From contig NZ_WBIR01000001.1 in NCBI RefSeq assembly GCF_009749395.1, positions 124,001-188,000 on the forward strand: 64,000 nucleotides of DNA. The letters run 5' to 3'. The DNA comes from Agromyces salentinus (GTDB lineage: Bacteria > Actinomycetota > Actinomycetes > Actinomycetales > Microbacteriaceae). Of the stretch, positions 32,662 to 40,894 are shown one piece after another. The notes below the pieces were generated by a model. It was not told the origin of the DNA and made no database searches. It was given only the letters and a program-made list of their open reading frames with translations. How positions within the stretch are numbered: position 1 is the first letter of the stretch; every line of letters starts with the position of its first letter. A program made the position numbers and the translations under genes.

Positions 32662-33390
32662 GTGACGAAGTCGACGAGCGGCGCGCGTGCGCCACGGGCC
32701 GATGCTCAGCGCAACCGGGACCACATCCTCGACGTCGCGGAGCAGTACTTCTCCGCGCACGGAGCCACGGGCTCCCTCGACGCCATCGCGAAGCAGGCCG
32801 GCGTGGGAGCGGGCACCCTGTACCGGCATTTCCCGACACGGGAAGCCCTGCTCGCCGCGTTGCTGGCCGCCCGCGATGACGAGCTCGTGGCTCGGCGTGA
32901 TCAGCTCCGAAGCGGATCACTGAACCCGGCCGACGCTCTCGGCGGCTGGCTCGACGCGATCAAGGCGTGGGCCGGCGCATTCGACGGACTCCCCGGTCCG
33001 CTTCGCGCGGCCACCATGACCGACTCATCTCCACTGTCGTTGACCTGTGAGGGATTCATCACGACGACGGAGGAGTTCCTGCACGCCGCGCAACGCGACG
33101 GAAGTGCGCGCAGCGATGTCCGGGCTCGGGATCTCTTCCTCTCCGCGCTGGCCGCGAGCTGGATCGAGGGCGCGGCTCTCGCCGACGACGGATCCGCCGC
33201 GGCCCTCTCCGATCTGACCCGGCATGGATGGGCGAGCACGCCCTCCAGAACCAGTGACACCACCGACACCACCGACACCACCGACACCACCGACACCACC
33301 GACACCACCGACACCACCGACACCACCGACACCACCGATCATCGAATCACCGGCCACGACGGCGAACGCACACGAGGGAAGAGCACATGA
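32662..33390 (+). CDS. TetR-family regulator with (Asp-Thr-Thr)9 tail
   Basis: A 242-residue repressor: HTH at about 14-60 ([20 protein letters not shown] and [20 protein letters not shown]), then a ligand-binding domain with the TetR_C_33-like [17 protein letters not shown]. Residues about 200-226 are nine Asp-Thr-Thr units encoded by a 9-bp repeat, an unusual acidic tail. The GTG at 32662 with AGGGAG upstream is favoured over one 15 codons earlier. It overlaps the next gene by ATGA. Confidence 0.87.
   Translation: MTKSTSGARAPRADAQRNRDHILDVAEQYFSAHGATGSLDAIAKQAGVGAGTLYRHFPTREALLAALLAARDDELVARRDQLRSGSLNPADALGGWLDAIKAWAGAFDGLPGPLRAATMTDSSPLSLTCEGFITTTEEFLHAAQRDGSARSDVRARDLFLSALAASWIEGAALADDGSAAALSDLTRHGWASTPSRTSDTTDTTDTTDTTDTTDTTDTTDTTDTTDHRITGHDGERTRGKST
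33256..33336. repeat. 9-bp tandem repeat (GACACCACC) x9
   Basis: Nine perfect in-frame copies encode the Asp-Thr-Thr tail of the TetR protein. Perfect identity at the nucleotide level implies recent expansion. Confidence 0.97.
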
Positions 33391-34094
33391 ATCGCATCGG
33401 AATCATCGGCAGCGGAGACATCGGGAGCGCGATCGCCCGCCTGGCTGTCGCAGCCGACCACGAGGTCCTCATCGCCAATTCGCGAGGACCCGAGTCGCTG
33501 ACGAAGCTGATCGACGAACTGGGCCCGCTCGCACGGGCCGGCGATGCTCGGGCTGCAGCCGAGTTCGGCGACATCCTGGTCCTCGCGGTGCCGCTGGGCG
33601 CCTACCCGACGCTTCCCGCTGACGCTCTCGTCGGGAAGACGATCCTCTCCACGGGCAACTACTACCCGGGCCGCGACGGCCGCATCGAGCCACTCGACCG
33701 TCTCGAGAGCGCGACCGCCGAGTACGAGCAGTCGCTCCTTCCCGGCAGCGTCATCGTCAAGGCCTTCAACAACATCCTGTTCCACCACATCCCCAACCTC
33801 GCCGATTCCCAGCCCCGGACGGCGCTGCCGGTCGCCGGAGACGACCGCGAGGCGAAGTCACGCGTCTCGAAGCTCGTGAACGCCCTCGGCTTCGATGCCG
33901 TCGACGCCGGGACGCTTGCCGAGTCCTGGGGCTTCGAGCCCGAGTCCGGCGCGTACACCCCGATCTACGCGGCAGACCTCGAGGGCTTCGCTCGGAGCTA
34001 CCTCGACGACCCGGGTGCCCCCGTCACCGTCGACCGCCTCCGCGAGCTCCTCGCCGCGTCGCACCGCCCGGACGTGGCCGGCCGCCAGTTCTGA
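33387..34094 (+). CDS. NADPH-dependent reductase of the F420/ProC-like superfamily
   Basis: A 235-residue Rossmann protein: RIGIIGSGDIGSAIARLAVA at 3-22, NSRGPESLTKL at 32 (NADP phosphate binding) and IVKAFNNILFHHIPNLA near 125, as in the NADPH-dependent F420 reductase-like group that is common in non-F420 organisms. Substrate unknown. Translationally coupled to the TetR gene and presumably its target. Confidence 0.87.
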   Translation: MNRIGIIGSGDIGSAIARLAVAADHEVLIANSRGPESLTKLIDELGPLARAGDARAAAEFGDILVLAVPLGAYPTLPADALVGKTILSTGNYYPGRDGRIEPLDRLESATAEYEQSLLPGSVIVKAFNNILFHHIPNLADSQPRTALPVAGDDREAKSRVSKLVNALGFDAVDAGTLAESWGFEPESGAYTPIYAADLEGFARSYLDDPGAPVTVDRLRELLAASHRPDVAGRQF

Positions 34095-34205
34095 CGAGCT
34101 GGCGCACCAGCGGCCCGCGGCAGAACGCGGCTTGGATTCACGGCACGAGACCGGGTACGCGGGTCCGGATCCGTTCCCGGGGCGGCCTGGCGGCGGGTGG
34201 ACACC

Positions 34206-34712
34206 CTACTTCTTGTCGCCCTTGCCCTCCTTGCCGCCTTCGCCCTTCCCGTCCTCGCCCTTCCCGTTCTTGCCCTTCTTGTTCTCTTCACCACCGCCGG
34301 GCGCCGGGCCGCCGCCGGTCTCCGGGGCGCCGCCGTCACCCTGGTTCTGGAGTTCGGTGAGTTGCTGCTGGAGGCGAGCTTGTTCCTCGAGGAGTCGGGC
34401 GCGCGCGGCTTCATCGGCGGCGGCCTGGATCGCGGCCTCGAGATCCACGCGGACGAGCTCCATGGCGCTCCGGATGTTCCGGTATCGCTCGTCGTCGAGC
34501 TTGCCGTCGGCACGTGCCTCGGACACGTCGCCGGCCAGCACGTCAAGAGTCGTGACCGCCCGCTGCCAGTCTCCGGTTGCGCTCGCCCGGCTCACTGCGA
34601 GGACATGACCGCGCAGGACCGCTTCGGTCTCCTCGTCGTACGCAGGCGCGCATGAACTGAGGATGGCGACGGCGGCGACCGCCGCCGCGAACGCCAGCGC
34701 TCCCCGACGCAT
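34206..34712 (-). CDS. lipoprotein with coiled-coil and Lys/Gly/Glu-rich tail
   Basis: A 168-residue secreted lipoprotein: signal peptide ending LSSC (Cys about 21), helical region with a strong coiled coil (AARARLLEEQARLQQQLTEL), then a disordered GGG/KG/E-rich tail that may contact anionic cell-wall polymers. GGAGG 8 nt upstream fixes the ATG at 34712. No family recognised; small mucin-like lipoproteins of this kind occur in Microbacteriaceae. Confidence 0.75.
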   Translation of the reverse strand: MRRGALAFAAAVAAVAILSSCAPAYDEETEAVLRGHVLAVSRASATGDWQRAVTTLDVLAGDVSEARADGKLDDERYRNIRSAMELVRVDLEAAIQAAADEAARARLLEEQARLQQQLTELQNQGDGGAPETGGGPAPGGGEENKKGKNGKGEDGKGEGGKEGKGDKK

Positions 34713-34831
34713 CGCCCCACCTCCACTTGCCACGCTAGGTCGCCGAATCGCATCCGTCTCGGGCTTGACAGCAGCGGGTGGGGCGCTCGCACGCCCCCAC
34801 AGGCAGGGCGGACTGACCTAGGCTCTGACTC

Positions 34832-35422
34832 ATGCCCAGGATCCCGAACGGCCGGCTCCAGGTGGTCTGCGGGCCGATGTTCGCCGGCAAGTCCGAGGAG
34901 CTCCTGCGGCGCGTGCGCCGGGCGCAACTCGCCGGGCTCGCCGTCGAGGTCGTCAACCACGCGCTCGACCAGCGGCACGCCTCGGGCCGTGTGGCCTCGC
35001 ACTCGGGGCTCAGCATCGCGTCCCGATCGGCGCCCGACGTCGAGTCGTTGGTGGAGCTCGTCGGCGGACGCGAGTTGGACCTGCTGGCAATCGACGAGGC
35101 CCAGTTCTTCGGGCCGGAGCTGGTGGAGGCTGTGGGCGGGCTGGCCCTCACCGGGATGTCGGTGATCGTCGCCGGTCTCTGCGTGACGTTCGACGGCCGC
35201 CCCTTCGAACCCCTCCCGTCGCTCATGGCGCTCGCCGAGGACGTGACGAAGCTGACAGCCGTGTGCGCAGTCTGCGGGCAGGATGCCGCGTTCCATCAGC
35301 GCGTCGTCACCTCAGACGTCGCGGACGCTCGTATCGCGACCGCCGAGCACGTGGGCGGCATCGAGTCGTACCAGGCACGCTGTCGGCAGCACTTCGAGGA
35401 ACCGGGCCCTCGCGCCGCGTGA
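34832..35422 (+). CDS. tdk: thymidine kinase
   Basis: A 196-residue type-II thymidine kinase that phosphorylates thymidine to dTMP with ATP in pyrimidine salvage. Walker A GPMFAGKSEELL is at 14-25, the IDEAQFF catalytic Glu near 89, and a lasso/zinc region CAVCGQDAAFHQR with the later CRQHF. Length is typical. TAGGCT at 34819-34824 is 7 nt before the ATG (leaderless). Confidence 0.93.
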   Translation: MPRIPNGRLQVVCGPMFAGKSEELLRRVRRAQLAGLAVEVVNHALDQRHASGRVASHSGLSIASRSAPDVESLVELVGGRELDLLAIDEAQFFGPELVEAVGGLALTGMSVIVAGLCVTFDGRPFEPLPSLMALAEDVTKLTAVCAVCGQDAAFHQRVVTSDVADARIATAEHVGGIESYQARCRQHFEEPGPRAA

Positions 35423-35452
35423 CGCGTCGACGTCCGACGTTCCCGCCTCGGC

Positions 35453-35929
35453 TCAACGGAGCGACCGCAGGTACCGTCGCCGGGCGATGACCTGCGCGAC
35501 GCGAAGCACCGGATAGAGCGCTCGCCAGGGCTGCTGCGGTGCGGCACTCGTCAGGGACCGGATGGTGAGCACCACGTCGTCGCCGTCACGGTGGACGATG
35601 AACGCCTCCTCACCGGAGACGGGGTGGCCGGGGAGCGTCCGATACGAGAATCCCACCCGCGAGGGTTCGGACACGACGTCGACCACCTCGACCGGTTCCC
35701 GCACCGTGCGTCCCATGACCCGCGCGGTGATGATCAGCTGCACACCGGATGCCGCGGGCCGAGCGTCCTCGACGCGGAATCCGCTCCTGGTCTTCACCTT
35801 CCAGTTCAGGATGTCGCGCGCAGCGCGCTCCCAGACACCGTCGCCGCGTCCGATCGTCCTCGACACCTCGCTCCGCCGAAACGAGCGGGAGGTCGTCGCG
35901 CGCCAGTCCGCCCTCCGAGGATCGGTCAC
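35453..35929 (-). CDS. DUF1990 family protein
   Basis: A 158-residue protein: GRGDGVWERAARDILNWKVK, then GYR-equivalent SYRTLPGHPVSGEEAFIVHR and a C-terminal basic helix, matching DUF1990, a lipid-binding-like fold found in actinobacteria and plants. Its GTG overlaps the stop of the SRPBCC gene upstream (GTGA), so the two are one unit. Confidence 0.82.
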   Translation of the reverse strand: MTDPRRADWRATTSRSFRRSEVSRTIGRGDGVWERAARDILNWKVKTRSGFRVEDARPAASGVQLIITARVMGRTVREPVEVVDVVSEPSRVGFSYRTLPGHPVSGEEAFIVHRDGDDVVLTIRSLTSAAPQQPWRALYPVLRVAQVIARRRYLRSLR

Positions 35930-36387
35930 GCCGCGGCATCCGTCGGGCCGAGCGAGTCGAGCAGGAAGCGATTGCGGCGAGTGATCAGCCGGCGCAGGTA
36001 CGGGACGAGCACGGCGCGCTCGGCGAGCGGGCCGAAGACGGGTGAGGCGATCGTCAATGTGTCCACGACGACGGTCCGGCCACTCTCGCGGGTGAACACG
36101 TGCTCGTGGTGGAACGAGCGGAACGGCCCGGTGACCTGCTCGTCGACGAACCGGTGCGGCCGGTCGAGGCTCGTGATGCGGGAGGTCATCGTGAACCAGA
36201 CGCCGAAGTGCCGCGCGCGCCACGTGACCGTCTCCCCCAGCCCGATCGACCCGCTCGTCACGCCGCCGACCGCGCGTTCGCCCGTCTGCGACATCGAGTC
36301 GACGTGCGCATCGATGCTGAGGCTGGCATCGAAGAGCTGCTCAACGGGCAGGTCGGTGCGCGTGATGATGCTGAAGGTGCTGGCCAC
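35926..36387 (-). CDS. SRPBCC family protein
   Basis: A 153-residue START-like protein: FSIITRTDLPVEQLFDASLS, VTWRARHFGVWFTMTSRITS and FRSFHHEHVFTRESGRTVV fit the SRPBCC fold of the CoxG/cyclase group. Ligand unknown. Followed by an overlapping DUF1990 gene; both lie just downstream of the LacI-M24 pair. Confidence 0.82.
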   Translation of the reverse strand: MASTFSIITRTDLPVEQLFDASLSIDAHVDSMSQTGERAVGGVTSGSIGLGETVTWRARHFGVWFTMTSRITSLDRPHRFVDEQVTGPFRSFHHEHVFTRESGRTVVVDTLTIASPVFGPLAERAVLVPYLRRLITRRNRFLLDSLGPTDAAA

Positions 36388-36463
36388 CCGTCGATCATCG
36401 CAGGAGCGCAGCGCCCGGCCGGCGCCCGGTCGTCGACCGTCGGAGATCGCAGGGCTCCGCCGA

Positions 36464-37627
36464 TCACTCGCGTTCGAGTTGGATCGGACGTGGCAGTCCG
36501 CCGACCCCGACCGTCGGCCACCGCGGATCGAACGTGAGCACCTCGGTGCCACCCGCGGTGACGAGCACGGTGTCCTCGACCTTCGCGCCCGGCGCGCTCG
36601 GGTTCCAGGCGAACGCCTGCCCTTCGTGCACGAGATCGGCGATCCCGGGCACCGCGCGTGGGTCCCGACCGGCGTAGCCCGCGGCGCCGCCCTGATGGTG
36701 CCGCCGCCACTCGTCGGCCTGGAAGCCGTGGCGCCCGTACGCGGCCACGCCGGCCGTGAAGACCTCGCCGAGGGTCGCGCCGGGCCGCGTCGCGGCGAGT
36801 ACCTCGGCCTCGACGTCGAGGATGCGGCGCATCGCGTCGTCCTCGTCCGCACGGCACCCCGCGGGGCCGCCCGAACCGAACCGTACCCATCGCGTCGCAT
36901 TGGCGATGAGCCCGTGCCGCCGCCCGCAGACGACGAGCATCGCGCGGTCGCCGAGCGGCGCCTCGGTGGGCAGCGGATGCCGGTGCGCGAGCCTCGACCG
37001 CCCGGAGACGAGCGTCACGAGGGGGTCGATGCCCCGCGCGGAGAGGTCACCGGCGAGACGGCCGGCGAGGTGCCGCTCGCTCATCATCGGATCTGCGGCG
37101 GTCGCGGCATCCGTCAGCACCTCCGCGACCTCGCGGCAGAGCGCCCGATAGCGGTCGAGCTCACCGGGCAGCAGGCTCGCCCTCGCCGCGCGGAGCTCGG
37201 CGGCGACGTCGGACTCGTCGAGCTCTGCGACCTCGGCGGTCGCGAGCGGTTGGTGCCACGGGACGCGCACCACGTCGAGCCGCTCACGGGATGCGAGCTC
37301 CTCGCCGAGCAGGCGGTCGGCCTCGTTCGCGAACACGCGCAGTTCGTCGCCGTCGCGCCGCACGACGACGGCCGCGACCGGATCCCCGGCGAACGAGACG
37401 TGCGTGCGAGCCCCGTCGAGGTACCACGACACGGCGGTGTGGGAGCGGAGCACGATCGAGGCCGCCCCGCGCTGCCCGAGCAGGTCGAGCACCCGGGCAC
37501 GCTTGGCGGCACGATCGGCGACGGATGCCGCGAGCGCGGTCGGATCGGGGGCATCCGTCTCGGCAGCGGTCGCGGCATCCGAGGGCTCCGTCGCGACGTC
37601 CGGGGGCCCGGTCAGCTCCGTGGTCAT
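36464..37627 (-). CDS. M24 (creatinase/aminopeptidase P-fold) protein, atypical active site
   Basis: A 387-residue protein with an N-terminal creatinase-like domain and a C-terminal pita-bread domain. Where M24 metallopeptidases have D-x-G and S-D-x-T-R metal ligands it has VVCGRRHGLIANATRW (Cys and Asn), and where they have I-E-P-G it has AWNPSAPG (Asn). The His in RRHHQGGAAGY and the Glu in KVEDTVLVT remain. Metal binding is therefore doubtful; creatinase-like metal-free chemistry or a non-catalytic role is possible. The ATG overlaps the LacI stop, so it is in the LacI operon. Confidence 0.82.
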   Translation of the reverse strand: MTTELTGPPDVATEPSDAATAAETDAPDPTALAASVADRAAKRARVLDLLGQRGAASIVLRSHTAVSWYLDGARTHVSFAGDPVAAVVVRRDGDELRVFANEADRLLGEELASRERLDVVRVPWHQPLATAEVAELDESDVAAELRAARASLLPGELDRYRALCREVAEVLTDAATAADPMMSERHLAGRLAGDLSARGIDPLVTLVSGRSRLAHRHPLPTEAPLGDRAMLVVCGRRHGLIANATRWVRFGSGGPAGCRADEDDAMRRILDVEAEVLAATRPGATLGEVFTAGVAAYGRHGFQADEWRRHHQGGAAGYAGRDPRAVPGIADLVHEGQAFAWNPSAPGAKVEDTVLVTAGGTEVLTFDPRWPTVGVGGLPRPIQLERE

Positions 37628-38646
37628 GCGCGGACCGCCGCGATCGCCGCGGTGCTGCCGCGCACCTCGAGACGGGGACCGTAGAGCACCGAGTGCTCGA
37701 CCGGTCCGCCCTCGATGAGCGTGCGCAGCCGGTGCCACACCTGCTCGCCGATCTCGCCGCGCGGCACCGACATGCTCGTGAGCCGAGGCGTCGCGAAGCC
37801 GGCCATCGGCACGTCGTCGAAGCCCGCGATCGAGAGGTCGCGCGGCACCTCGACGCCGAGCTCGTGCAGGCGCGTCATGAGGCCGAGCGCGACGAGGTCG
37901 TTGAAGGCGATGACGGCGGTGCATCCGTCGCGGTGGGCGGCGAGCACGGCGTCGGATGCCGCGTAGCCGTCGTCGAGCCGCGAGCCGCCCGGCACCTCGT
38001 CGATGCGCACGTCGGGGTGGGCGGCCAGCGCCTCGGCGACGCCGCGACGGCGCTCGGCATTGGACGCGCTCGTCGGCGGGCCGCTGACGTAGGCGATGCG
38101 GCGATGCCCGAGGTCATGCAGGTGATCGACGAGGTCGCGGATGCCGCGCACGTAGTCGACGCCGACCACGGGGACCTCCGCGCCCGGCAGCGGCCGGTTC
38201 ACGATCACGACCGGGGAGACCTGCTCGACGAGGGCCCTCAGCTCGGCCTCCGGCATGCGCGGCGCGCAGAGCACGAGCGCGTCGCAGCGCTGTCGCGCCT
38301 CGAGGGCGATCTCCTGCTCGTCGTCGACGTTCTCGGCGGTGTCGGCGACGAGCACGCGGTAGCCGTCACGGGCGGCGGCGAGGCTCAGTCCCTTGAGGAT
38401 GCCCTGGAAGAGCGGGTTCTCGAGGTCGGGGACGACCATCGCGACGGTGTTGTTGCGGCCGTTCACGAGGCTGCGGGCCGTGGGGCTCGGCCGGTAGCCG
38501 AGTTCGGCGATTGATGCCCGCACCCGCTGCACGATCTCGGGATCGACGCTGGCCCGCCCGTTCAGCACCCGGGAGACGGATGCCTGCGAGACGCCGGCAT
38601 GCGCGGCGACGTCGGCGATCGTGGTCGCCCTGCTGCGCTGGCCCAT
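37624..38646 (-). CDS. LacI-family transcriptional regulator
   Basis: A 340-residue regulator: HTH TIADVAAHAGVSQASVSRVL at 9-28, hinge LGYRPSPTARSLVNGRNNTV, then a periplasmic-binding-like sugar domain. It should sense a sugar acid intermediate and control the divergent oxidative uronate operon, with GAAA-CGG-TTTC-like operators in the shared 180-bp gap. Start at the ATG at 38646, as the HTH begins nine residues later. Confidence 0.93.
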   Translation of the reverse strand: MGQRSRATTIADVAAHAGVSQASVSRVLNGRASVDPEIVQRVRASIAELGYRPSPTARSLVNGRNNTVAMVVPDLENPLFQGILKGLSLAAARDGYRVLVADTAENVDDEQEIALEARQRCDALVLCAPRMPEAELRALVEQVSPVVIVNRPLPGAEVPVVGVDYVRGIRDLVDHLHDLGHRRIAYVSGPPTSASNAERRRGVAEALAAHPDVRIDEVPGGSRLDDGYAASDAVLAAHRDGCTAVIAFNDLVALGLMTRLHELGVEVPRDLSIAGFDDVPMAGFATPRLTSMSVPRGEIGEQVWHRLRTLIEGGPVEHSVLYGPRLEVRGSTAAIAAVRA

Positions 38647-38729
38647 GTGGTTCCTCCCTGTGCGGACGCTCTCGCGGTCGCGGTCGACGACCGCGGTGCG
38701 GGGCATCCGGTCAGCGGGGCACCATGCGA

Positions 38730-38808
38730 GAAACCGGTTCCCCGAACCGGCTCCGGAGTTGTCGGCGGCCTCGGTCGTGACCTATGGTAGCGACCAGAAA
38801 GCGGTTTC
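38730..38808. promoter_or_regulatory. LacI operators and promoter of the uronate operon
   Basis: Two LacI-type sites: GAAACCGGTTCC (38730-38741, core AACCGGTT perfect) and GAAAGCGGTTTC (38797-38808). A candidate promoter between them has TTGTCG (38759-38764) and TATGGT (38783-38788), spacer 18, so bound repressor would cover the start of transcription. Confidence 0.65.
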
Positions 38809-38828
38809 CCAACTAGCGAAGGAGCGAC

Positions 38829-39866
38829 ATGCGGGTCATCGTCACCGGATCCGCCGGACGGCTCGGGCGCAGCGTCGCCGCCGGGCTCGCGGCATCCGGC
38901 CACCAGGTCATCGGGGCCGACCGCGTCGTCGCCGGTCTCGACGGCGTCGAGGAGCGCACGGTCGACCTCATCGACGCGCTCGCCACCCGGACGCTGCTCG
39001 ACGAGGTGCGGCCCGACGCGGTCGTGCACCTCGCCGGCATCGCCGTGCCGTTCAGCGCCCCCGAGCGCCGCATCCTCATGACGAACACCGCCCTCGTGCA
39101 CACCGTGCTCGCGGCCGCGGTCGACGCCGGTGTCGAACGCGTGCTCGCCGCGAGCAGCCCGACCGTGCTCGGCTACAGCTCACCCGACTGGCGCGCCGAG
39201 CGCGTCCCGCTCGACGAGACCACCCCGGCGCAGCCCGCCAACGCCTACGCCCTCTCGAAGCTCGTGATCGAGGAGACGGTGCGGATGTTCGCGCGCACCC
39301 CCCCCGGCGCGTTCGGATTCTTCCGGCCTTGCTACGTGATCTCGCCCGAGGAGTGGGCCGGCGCCCCGACCCAGCAGGGGCACACCCTCGAGCAGCGCCT
39401 GCTCGATCCGTCGCTGGCTGCCGTCAGCCTCTTCAACTACCTCGATGCGCGGGATGCCGCGGCCTTCGTGGGCGCCTGGCTGGCCGCGCCCGCCGCGGTC
39501 GTCGACGGCGAGGGGTTCTTCGTCGGCGCGGCCGACGCGCTCGCGGTGCAGCCGATCGCAGCCCTCTGGCGCGAGTTCGCCCCGGCACTCGGCGAGGCCG
39601 CCGATTCGCTGGGTGACGGCCGACCCGTGTTCGCCGTGGAGAAGGCCGAGCGCCTGCTCGGCTGGCGCCCGGAGCGCGGCTGGCGCACCGAGCTCGAGCC
39701 GACGGCGCTCGAGCACGTGCTCGCGGCATCCGGCACTCGGCTCGATGCAGGCGCGCTCGGCGGAGGCGCACACGACGCAGACAGGCTCGAAGCAGACCCG
39801 CTCGAAGCAGACCCGGTCGACGCAGACCGACGTGAATCCGACCGACTCGAAACGAGGGCCCGATGA
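38829..39866 (+). CDS. NAD-dependent epimerase/dehydratase (uronate-dehydrogenase-like SDR)
   Basis: A 345-residue extended SDR: glycine-rich VTGSAGRLGRSVAAGLAASG at 5-24, VVHLAG near 65, ASSPTVLG (Ser) near 110 and NAYALSK (Tyr, Lys) near 140. In this operon it is best explained as a uronate (or other sugar aldehyde) dehydrogenase. It is longer than the about 265-residue Udh enzymes: the last 40 residues are a degenerate acidic repeat (RLEADPLEADPVDADR). AAGGAG lies 5 nt before the ATG. Substrate is inference. Confidence 0.8.
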   Translation: MRVIVTGSAGRLGRSVAAGLAASGHQVIGADRVVAGLDGVEERTVDLIDALATRTLLDEVRPDAVVHLAGIAVPFSAPERRILMTNTALVHTVLAAAVDAGVERVLAASSPTVLGYSSPDWRAERVPLDETTPAQPANAYALSKLVIEETVRMFARTPPGAFGFFRPCYVISPEEWAGAPTQQGHTLEQRLLDPSLAAVSLFNYLDARDAAAFVGAWLAAPAAVVDGEGFFVGAADALAVQPIAALWREFAPALGEAADSLGDGRPVFAVEKAERLLGWRPERGWRTELEPTALEHVLAASGTRLDAGALGGGAHDADRLEADPLEADPVDADRRESDRLETRAR

Positions 39867-40894
39867 CGACCACCACCGCAGGCATGCCGGCCGCACCCGA
39901 GTTCGACGGCGTGCTGTTCTTCCCGGTCACGCCGTTCGGAGCCGACGGCGCTCCCGACCACGACCTGCTCGCCGAGCACGTCGCCTCGCGACTGCCGTTC
40001 GGCCCCGGCGGCGTGTTCCCCGCGTGCGGCACCGGCGAGTTCCACGCCCTCTCGGCCGGCGAGGCGATCGACGTCGTGCGCACCACGGTCGACACCGTCG
40101 CCGGGCGCGTGCCCGTCATCGCCGGCGCCGGCGGCCCGCTCGGCCACGCGATCGAGCTCGCACGCGGCGCAGAGGCCGCGGGTGCCGACGGCCTCCTGCT
40201 CCTCCCGCCGTACCTCGTGTCGGGCACCACCACGGGCCTCGTCGCGTGGGTCGAGGCGGTCGCCGCGGCATCCGACCTGCCCGTCATCGTGTACCACCGC
40301 GGCACCGCGCGCTACACGGCCGAGGCCATCACGCGGCTCGCCGCGAACCCGAAGGTCGTCGGCTTCAAGGACGGCACCGGGGACATCGGCCTCGCCCAGG
40401 AGATCGTGCTCGCCGCCGCGGCGACGGGCCGCGACTTCGCGTTCTTCAACGGCCTGCTCACCGCTGAGCTCAGCCAGGGCGCCTACCGGGGCATCGGCAT
40501 CCCGCTGTACTCGTCGGCGGCATTCGCGATGATCCCCGAGCTGGCCGCGCTGCACTACCGCGCCTACACCGACGGCGACGAGGCCACGCGCCTCCGCCTG
40601 CTCGCCGAGTTCTACCGGCCGCTCGTCGCCCTGCGCGACGAGACGCCCGGCTTCGGCGTCTCGCTCATCAAGGCGGGCCTGCGCCTGCGCGGCCTGCCGG
40701 TCGGCTCGGTGCGGCCGCCGCTCGTCGACCCGACGCCCGAGCAGGAGGCGCGCCTCGGCGCGATCCTCGATCGCGGGCTCGAACTCGCCGACGAGCTCGG
40801 ATCCGGCGGCTCCGGCAGCGTCTCCGAAGCGGATGCCGCGGCGAGCGCCGCCCCGAACGCGCAGGCCCGCGCCGAGGCGGTGCCGGCCAGGTGA
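39863..40894 (+). CDS. kdgD: 5-dehydro-4-deoxyglucarate dehydratase (KdgD-like)
   Basis: A 343-residue DapA-superfamily lyase. The Schiff-base Lys is K169 in VVGFKDGTGD and the partner Tyr is Y144 in VIVYHRG; LFFPVTPFGADG opens the barrel. GFKDGTGD and the FFPVTPF start are typical of KdgD, which dehydrates and decarboxylates 5-keto-4-deoxyglucarate to alpha-ketoglutarate semialdehyde. About 35 residues of Ala/Ser/Glu low complexity end the protein. Overlaps the SDR gene by ATGA. Confidence 0.87.
   Translation: MTTTTAGMPAAPEFDGVLFFPVTPFGADGAPDHDLLAEHVASRLPFGPGGVFPACGTGEFHALSAGEAIDVVRTTVDTVAGRVPVIAGAGGPLGHAIELARGAEAAGADGLLLLPPYLVSGTTTGLVAWVEAVAAASDLPVIVYHRGTARYTAEAITRLAANPKVVGFKDGTGDIGLAQEIVLAAAATGRDFAFFNGLLTAELSQGAYRGIGIPLYSSAAFAMIPELAALHYRAYTDGDEATRLRLLAEFYRPLVALRDETPGFGVSLIKAGLRLRGLPVGSVRPPLVDPTPEQEARLGAILDRGLELADELGSGGSGSVSEADAAASAAPNAQARAEAVPAR

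Noticed and set aside
33256..33336. Proline/glycine-repeat protein in the other frames of the 9-bp repeat
   Set aside because: These frames give T-P-P or V-G-G repeats only because of the DNA repeat and lack start signals or domains; the TetR frame explains the region.
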